A program made the position numbers and the translations under genes. Source: Candidatus Eisenbacteria bacterium (GTDB lineage: Bacteria; Eisenbacteria; RBG-16-71-46; SZUA-252). Taken from it: 54,680 bases of DNA. The DNA lies in NCBI GenBank assembly GCA_005893275.1, contig VBOW01000022.1, positions 1 through 54,680 of the forward strand. Reading direction: 5' to 3'. Below, piece after piece: positions 50,490 to 54,680 of the stretch (within the stretch, counting starts at the first letter, position 1; each line of letters starts with the position of its first letter). The notes beneath the pieces are model-generated. The model did no database searches. It was not told where the DNA came from and was given only the letters and a program-made list of their open reading frames with translations.

Positions 50490-51766
50490 CCCGTGGGGGC
50501 CCCGCTCCCTTTCGCCCGGTCGGACGGCTTCTTGCTGTTGTTGATCGTCACCTGGGCGCCGTTTTCGAGATCCTTGGAAATCGCCCGGTAGCTGCCCGTC
50601 ACGATTTCATCCCCCTCCTTGAGACCGTCGAGGATCTCGATCAATTCATCGCTCTGGATGCCGGTCTTGACCTGCCGGGCGACCGCCCGGCCATTGTCGA
50701 TGCAGAACACGATCTCCACGAAACCGTCTCGATCGGCTTTGTATCGTGCCTCGGCCTCTTTCCGCTTCTCTCCCTTCAGCGCGAGCTGATCCACGGTTCG
50801 GACCGCAACGCTCTGCAGGGGCACGCTTAGGGCGTTCTCGTTCGTCTTGGTGATGATGTCGGCGCTCGCCGTCATGCCGGGGCGGAGCGTCTTGGGGGGA
50901 TCGATGATGCTGATTTTGATCTCGAATTCGGTTTTCTGCTCGGAAGTTCCCGCCCCGGCGGAATTGGCGCTGCTGGCGATCTCCGACACGACGCCCTTCA
51001 ACCTCTGATTCGGAAGGGCGTCCACCTCGATCTCGGCCGGCTGGCCGATCGCGACGGACATGATGTCGTTCTCGTCCACGTTGACCTGGGCTTCCATTGA
51101 CCTGAGATCGGCGACCACCAGGATGACATCCTTCTGGAACTGGGAGCCGAGGGCGATCTCGCCCTGCTCCTTCTTGAGGGCGCTGATCGTGCCGGACATG
51201 GGAGCGTAGATCGTGGTCTTGGAGAGATCGTCGCGCGCCTGCTTCAGAGCGGCCTGGGCTTGCTGCACCTGGTCCGTCGCCGACTTGTGGCGCGCCACCT
51301 CGACCCGGTACTCGGCCTGCTTCGCCTCGAACGACGCCTGCGACTCCAGCTTGCCCGCCAGGAGCTCCTTCGACCGCTTGTATTCGTTTTCCGCCCTGCT
51401 CATGTTCTCGCTCACCAAAGACGCGTTCGCCTCGGCGGAGCTCACGCTGGCCACGGCGCTTTCCACGGCGGCGACGTACCGCTCGCGAGCTAATTCCACC
51501 AGGAGGGCGCCCTTTTCCACCCATTGCCCCTCGACGACCGGAAGTCTGGTGATCTTGGCGCTCACGTCCGCGCTGATCTCCACTTGGGTCTTGGGCTGGA
51601 TCTTCCCGGTGCCGTTCACCCTTTGCACGATCTTCTGGCGGACGACCTTGGCCGTTTGCACTTCCGGCGTCTTGCTCCCGTGACCGCGTAGAGCCATGCC
51701 GCTGACGACCGCGACCACCACGAGGATAGCGGCTCCGATCAAGAGGGGTTTTCTCTTCATCTTCAT
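50486..51766 (-). CDS. HlyD/MacA-type periplasmic adaptor (membrane fusion protein)
   Basis: The 426-residue protein has an N-terminal anchor (LLIGAAILVVVAVVSGMAL) and a barrel-sandwich half with VNGTGKIQPKTQVEISADVS. A long alpha-hairpin (about 105-175: RAENEYKRSKELLAGKLESQ, HKSATDQVQQAQAALKQARD) comes next, then the second lipoyl half TTIYAPMSGTISALKKEQGE and beta-barrel regions (VNVDENDIMSVAIGQPAEIE, LRPGMTASADIITKTNE). It links an inner-membrane permease to an outer-membrane channel. It heads the operon with two MacB-type permeases. GGAGG lies about ten bases before the ATG. Confidence 0.92.
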   Translation of the reverse strand: MKMKRKPLLIGAAILVVVAVVSGMALRGHGSKTPEVQTAKVVRQKIVQRVNGTGKIQPKTQVEISADVSAKITRLPVVEGQWVEKGALLVELARERYVAAVESAVASVSSAEANASLVSENMSRAENEYKRSKELLAGKLESQASFEAKQAEYRVEVARHKSATDQVQQAQAALKQARDDLSKTTIYAPMSGTISALKKEQGEIALGSQFQKDVILVVADLRSMEAQVNVDENDIMSVAIGQPAEIEVDALPNQRLKGVVSEIASSANSAGAGTSEQKTEFEIKISIIDPPKTLRPGMTASADIITKTNENALSVPLQSVAVRTVDQLALKGEKRKEAEARYKADRDGFVEIVFCIDNGRAVARQVKTGIQSDELIEILDGLKEGDEIVTGSYRAISKDLENGAQVTINNSKKPSDRAKGSGAPTG

Positions 51767-52126
51767 GGACCAGCAGCCTCCAGTCTCTTCCGAGTCAATG
51801 CCTTATGTGGTGCCCCGAATGACGACAAGAATACGGCCGGAGCGGGTCCTAGGTTACGGCAGATTTGGACGAAAGTCGCGCCCCGAAGCACTATTTCCCG
51901 AGAGTCCGCGCAAGGAGGGCGTGATCCGCTAATTTCAAGTCGGTTCTGTTCTTGCACCGGAAGGTGGATTTCAAGGCGGATCGCAGTCGCGAGAATGTGA
52001 TAGATTTGCGTTCGCGGTCGCAGTGGGAACGGTCCCTCCGCGGCCGCGCAAAAATCCTCCCCAGTTTGGCTGGATAGGCATTCGTTCTCGTTTCCGTATT
52101 GGCGCGCCACGGCTTGGGAGGAGCCA
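51767..52126. other. Divergent intergenic region
   Basis: It separates the HlyD operon (minus) and the protease gene (plus). The only clear signal is GGGAGGAG (52116-52123), the protease ribosome site. No consensus promoter or palindrome was found on either strand, and no frame looks coding. Confidence 0.4.
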
Positions 52127-54680
52127 GTGCAGACGGCCCGCAGCTCCATACCTCATTCAAGCGTCCCTCATTCGAGGGAGCCGTCCCCTTCTGCCATCTT
52201 GTGTACCCTCCTCTGGGCCCTCCTTGTCGCCGGGGCGTCCTTCGCGTCGATCGTTTGGGCGGCTTCGCCATCGATGAAGGCGGGGGAGGTGATCATCAAA
52301 TTCAAGCCCGACGCGTCGCGGAGCGACGTCGTCGGCATTCTTTCCGATCTGCATGCTACCCGGCTGAAACACTTCCGCCGAATTCGGGCCGACCATGAGC
52401 GCATCTCCGGAATTTCGGTCGAGAGCGCGATCCATCGGTACCGCGGTCACCGGGCGGTCGAGTTCATCGAGCCGAACTACCTCTACCAGGCATCCGTCGT
52501 ACCGGACGATCCGGACTTCCCCCTGCTGTGGGGTCTCCACAACACCGGCCAGGTCGCCGGTGGGACCCCGGGCGCGGATATCAGCGCGCTCGACGCCTGG
52601 GACGTGACCACCGGATCCAGGGACATCGTGGTCGCGATCATCGACACCGGCATCGACTATACGCACCCCGATCTCGCCGCGAATATCTACACCAACCCCC
52701 GGGAGATCCCGGGCAACGGCCGCGACGATGACGGGAATGGATTCGTGGACGACGTCCGGGGCTGGGATTTTCGAAACTTCGACAACGACCCGCGAGACGA
52801 CGCCGGTCACGGAACCCATGTGGCGGGGACGGTCGGGGCGGTCGGGAACAACGGGGTCGGCGTGGTCGGCGTGAACTGGCATGTCCGCCTCATGCCGCTC
52901 AAGTTCTTGGGCGCGGATGGCTTCGGGACGACGGCCGGAGCCATCGGTTGCGTTGAGTACGCCACAATGATGGGCGTCCAGATCATGAGCGCCAGCTGGG
53001 GTGGGGGTGGATTTTCGGAAGCGTTGCGGCAGGCGATCTTCGACGCGAATAACGCCGGAATCCTCTTCGTGGCCGCCGCCGGCAACGAGGGCCAGAACAC
53101 CGATATCTTTCCCAACTACCCGTCCGGATTCGACCTCCCCAACATCATCTCCGTCGCCGCGACCACCCCGTCCGACTCGAAGGCGAGCTTCTCGAACTAC
53201 GGCCTGGAGTCGGTGGACCTGGGCGCGCCGGGCGTCGGGATTCTGAGCACGACGCCGGGGAACACCTACTCCGTGTTCAACGGAACCTCCATGGCCACGC
53301 CGCACGTTTCGGGAGCGCTCGCGCTGGTGCTGGCGCGCTACCCGGGAATTGCCATCGCCTCCGCGAAGGCGCTCCTTCTCAATTCCGTGGACCGAATTCC
53401 CTCGTTGAGCGGCCTCGTCCTCACCGGAGGAAGGCTGAACGCCGCCCGAGCGCTTCAAGGGTCCGACTCGATCCCTCCCGATCCGATTCTGGACCTAGCC
53501 GCCCTCGGGACGGGCTCGAACACCATCACGGTCGAGTGGACCGCGACCGGGGATGACGGGAGAAACGGAACCGCATCCGAGTACGACATCCGCTACGCCG
53601 CGTTCGCGATTCATGAGGACAATTTCAACGCCGCGCCGCGATTCCAGGGCGCGCCCCGGCCTGCCGCGGCGGGAAGTCACGAGCGCATCGTGATCCAGGG
53701 TCTCTCCTCCGCGACGACCTACTACGTCGCGATGAAAGCGCGGGACGAGTTCGGCAACGCATCTCCCATTTCCAACGTTGTGAGCGCCAGCACGCTCGAA
53801 GCTCCCGATATCCAGGTCTCTCCTGACTCGCTTTCGGCCGCCCTCCTCACGGGCGCCGTGACAACTCGGACGCTCACCTTGAGAAACCTTACGGGCGGAA
53901 CCCTCGACTTCGGTATCGACGTCTCCTTCTCGCCCGCCCCGCCGGGTTCCGGCGGGGCGTCACCCGCCGGCGCCGCGGGGCTCCCGCCCGCCGGCACCGC
54001 GGGGCCCCCGCTCCAATGGAGCGATTATGCGCGTGCCGCGGCCGCCACCTCGGGCCCGGCGCCGCCGTCTGCGAGCCGAAGAACCGGAGCGACTACGCTC
54101 CCGAGCGTCATCACGGATCCGCCCGGCGACGCGCCGATCGTGGATTTGATCGAGCTGCGGGCCTTGAGTGAGCGCGGGAATCTCCAAGTCGAGATGGAAT
54201 TCAGCACGGAAATCAATCCGTTCAATTTCGGCGGATTTCTGTCCCTCGACATTGATCAAAACCGCGACACCGGTCGCCCGCCCAGCTTTGGGAACGGGTT
54301 CCAGGACATCGGGACCGAATTCGAGTTTGACTTCTTCACGCTCGGCGCGGGTGTGCTGAGCCTTCGCGATGCCTTTTCCGGGACGGTTGTGGCGTCGATT
54401 CCGGTCGAGGTCGGGCCCAGGACGCTGCGCTTTACAGCGCCTCTTGCCCTCCTCGGCAATGACGACGGATCCATCGACGTGACGGGCGTCCTCGGGGACA
54501 ACTTCGGACCCACCGACTGGTTCCCGGACAGTGGGCACGGAACCATCATGGGACGCCGATGGCTGTCCTTCGAGCCAGGATCCGGGACCGTATCTCCTGG
54601 GGGGAGCGTGGATGTGGCGGTGACGTTCGACGCGAGCGGGCTGTTCGGAGGGGGCTACGACGCGTTGATACGGGTGGCGA
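52127..54680 (+). CDS. Secreted subtilisin-family (S8) serine protease, 3' end beyond the window
   Basis: The frame is open to the window end (851 codons). The GTG at 52127 follows GGGAGGAG and gives a signal peptide (LCTLLWALLVAGASFASIVW). A fervidolysin-like propeptide (about 50-125: EVIIKFKPDASRSDVVGILS) precedes the S8 catalytic domain (about 150-440). The triad is D173 in AIIDTGIDYTHPDL, H228 in GHGTHVAG and S388 in GTSMATPHVSGA, with N320 in AAAGNEG. Then come a fibronectin III domain (about 450-550), a Val/Thr-rich ASH-like strand set split by an inserted Asp-rich domain of about 190 residues, and WLSFEPGSGTVSPGGSVDVA. A sorting domain probably follows outside the window. Confidence 0.92.
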   Translation, partial: MQTARSSIPHSSVPHSREPSPSAILCTLLWALLVAGASFASIVWAASPSMKAGEVIIKFKPDASRSDVVGILSDLHATRLKHFRRIRADHERISGISVESAIHRYRGHRAVEFIEPNYLYQASVVPDDPDFPLLWGLHNTGQVAGGTPGADISALDAWDVTTGSRDIVVAIIDTGIDYTHPDLAANIYTNPREIPGNGRDDDGNGFVDDVRGWDFRNFDNDPRDDAGHGTHVAGTVGAVGNNGVGVVGVNWHVRLMPLKFLGADGFGTTAGAIGCVEYATMMGVQIMSASWGGGGFSEALRQAIFDANNAGILFVAAAGNEGQNTDIFPNYPSGFDLPNIISVAATTPSDSKASFSNYGLESVDLGAPGVGILSTTPGNTYSVFNGTSMATPHVSGALALVLARYPGIAIASAKALLLNSVDRIPSLSGLVLTGGRLNAARALQGSDSIPPDPILDLAALGTGSNTITVEWTATGDDGRNGTASEYDIRYAAFAIHEDNFNAAPRFQGAPRPAAAGSHERIVIQGLSSATTYYVAMKARDEFGNASPISNVVSASTLEAPDIQVSPDSLSAALLTGAVTTRTLTLRNLTGGTLDFGIDVSFSPAPPGSGGASPAGAAGLPPAGTAGPPLQWSDYARAAAATSGPAPPSASRRTGATTLPSVITDPPGDAPIVDLIELRALSERGNLQVEMEFSTEINPFNFGGFLSLDIDQNRDTGRPPSFGNGFQDIGTEFEFDFFTLGAGVLSLRDAFSGTVVASIPVEVGPRTLRFTAPLALLGNDDGSIDVTGVLGDNFGPTDWFPDSGHGTIMGRRWLSFEPGSGTVSPGGSVDVAVTFDASGLFGGGYDALIRVA

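Noticed and set aside
1-54680. CRISPR array, tRNA or rRNA genes, integron attC sites, complete insertion sequence or prophage
   Set aside because: Reading both strands showed no regularly spaced repeats, no tRNA T-loop or anticodon-arm pattern, and no transposase, integrase or phage structural protein.

Overview
The window is one stretch of GC-rich (roughly 60-65 %) bacterial chromosome with no rRNA, tRNA, CRISPR array, prophage or intact insertion sequence that I can see. Four secreted proteins end in a FlgD-like Ig/sorting domain, and there are also Calx-beta, PKD, CHRD, arylsulfotransferase-type and subtilisin-type exported proteins, a TonB-dependent receptor and an OmpA-family protein. 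This points to a Gram-negative of the FCB group, probably a Candidatus Eisenbacteria-like lineage known mainly from metagenomes. The assignment is an inference from domain style, not from a marker gene.

Layout. 1-2551: an ArsR regulator with a coupled SRPBCC gene under a clear sigma70 promoter and palindromic operator, a decayed second SRPBCC gene, an isoprenylcysteine-methyltransferase-like membrane protein and a SAM methyltransferase. 2827-9330: a seven-gene operon in which every junction overlaps: HAD phosphatase, nucleotidyltransferase, ATP-grasp enzyme, class III aminotransferase, CDP-alcohol phosphatidyltransferase, Gfo/Idh/MocA oxidoreductase and a flippase-like membrane protein. This is the most interesting locus. 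It reads as a pathway that makes an aminated, phosphorylated alcohol, activates it with a nucleotide and transfers it to a second alcohol, most simply a new phospholipid head group. 9446-14660: a large Calx-beta surface protein with a textbook promoter, a DUF4412-like exported protein and an FMN reductase. 14871-19644: a membrane protein and vWA protein pair, a type IV pilin behind a sigma54 promoter, a frameshifted TonB-C-like gene and an outer-membrane protein.

19685-31800: a TonB-dependent receptor, a GNAT acetyltransferase, a PKD surface protein, a coiled-coil protein, two large GT39/ArnT-type membrane glycosyltransferases and, on the other strand, a coupled glycosyltransferase and PIG-L deacetylase pair. 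32932-42779: a 5'-3' exonuclease, CHRD protein, arylsulfotransferase-like surface protein, CXXCH-bearing secreted protein, a structured intergenic RNA candidate with an intrinsic terminator, a multi-Ig surface protein, an aminopeptidase P and another membrane glycosyltransferase. 42974-54680: an OmpA protein, an ACT-like protein, an unidentified membrane protein, then a minus-strand run of HlyD adaptor, two MacB-type permeases (no ATPase gene beside them) and an O-antigen ligase, and finally a divergent subtilisin-family protease that runs off the window.

Overall the region is devoted to the envelope and cell surface: lipid or glycan precursors, membrane glycosyltransferases, a polymer ligase, export machinery and secreted proteins. 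Many long ORFs on the opposite strand of real genes are GC-rich shadows and were not annotated.
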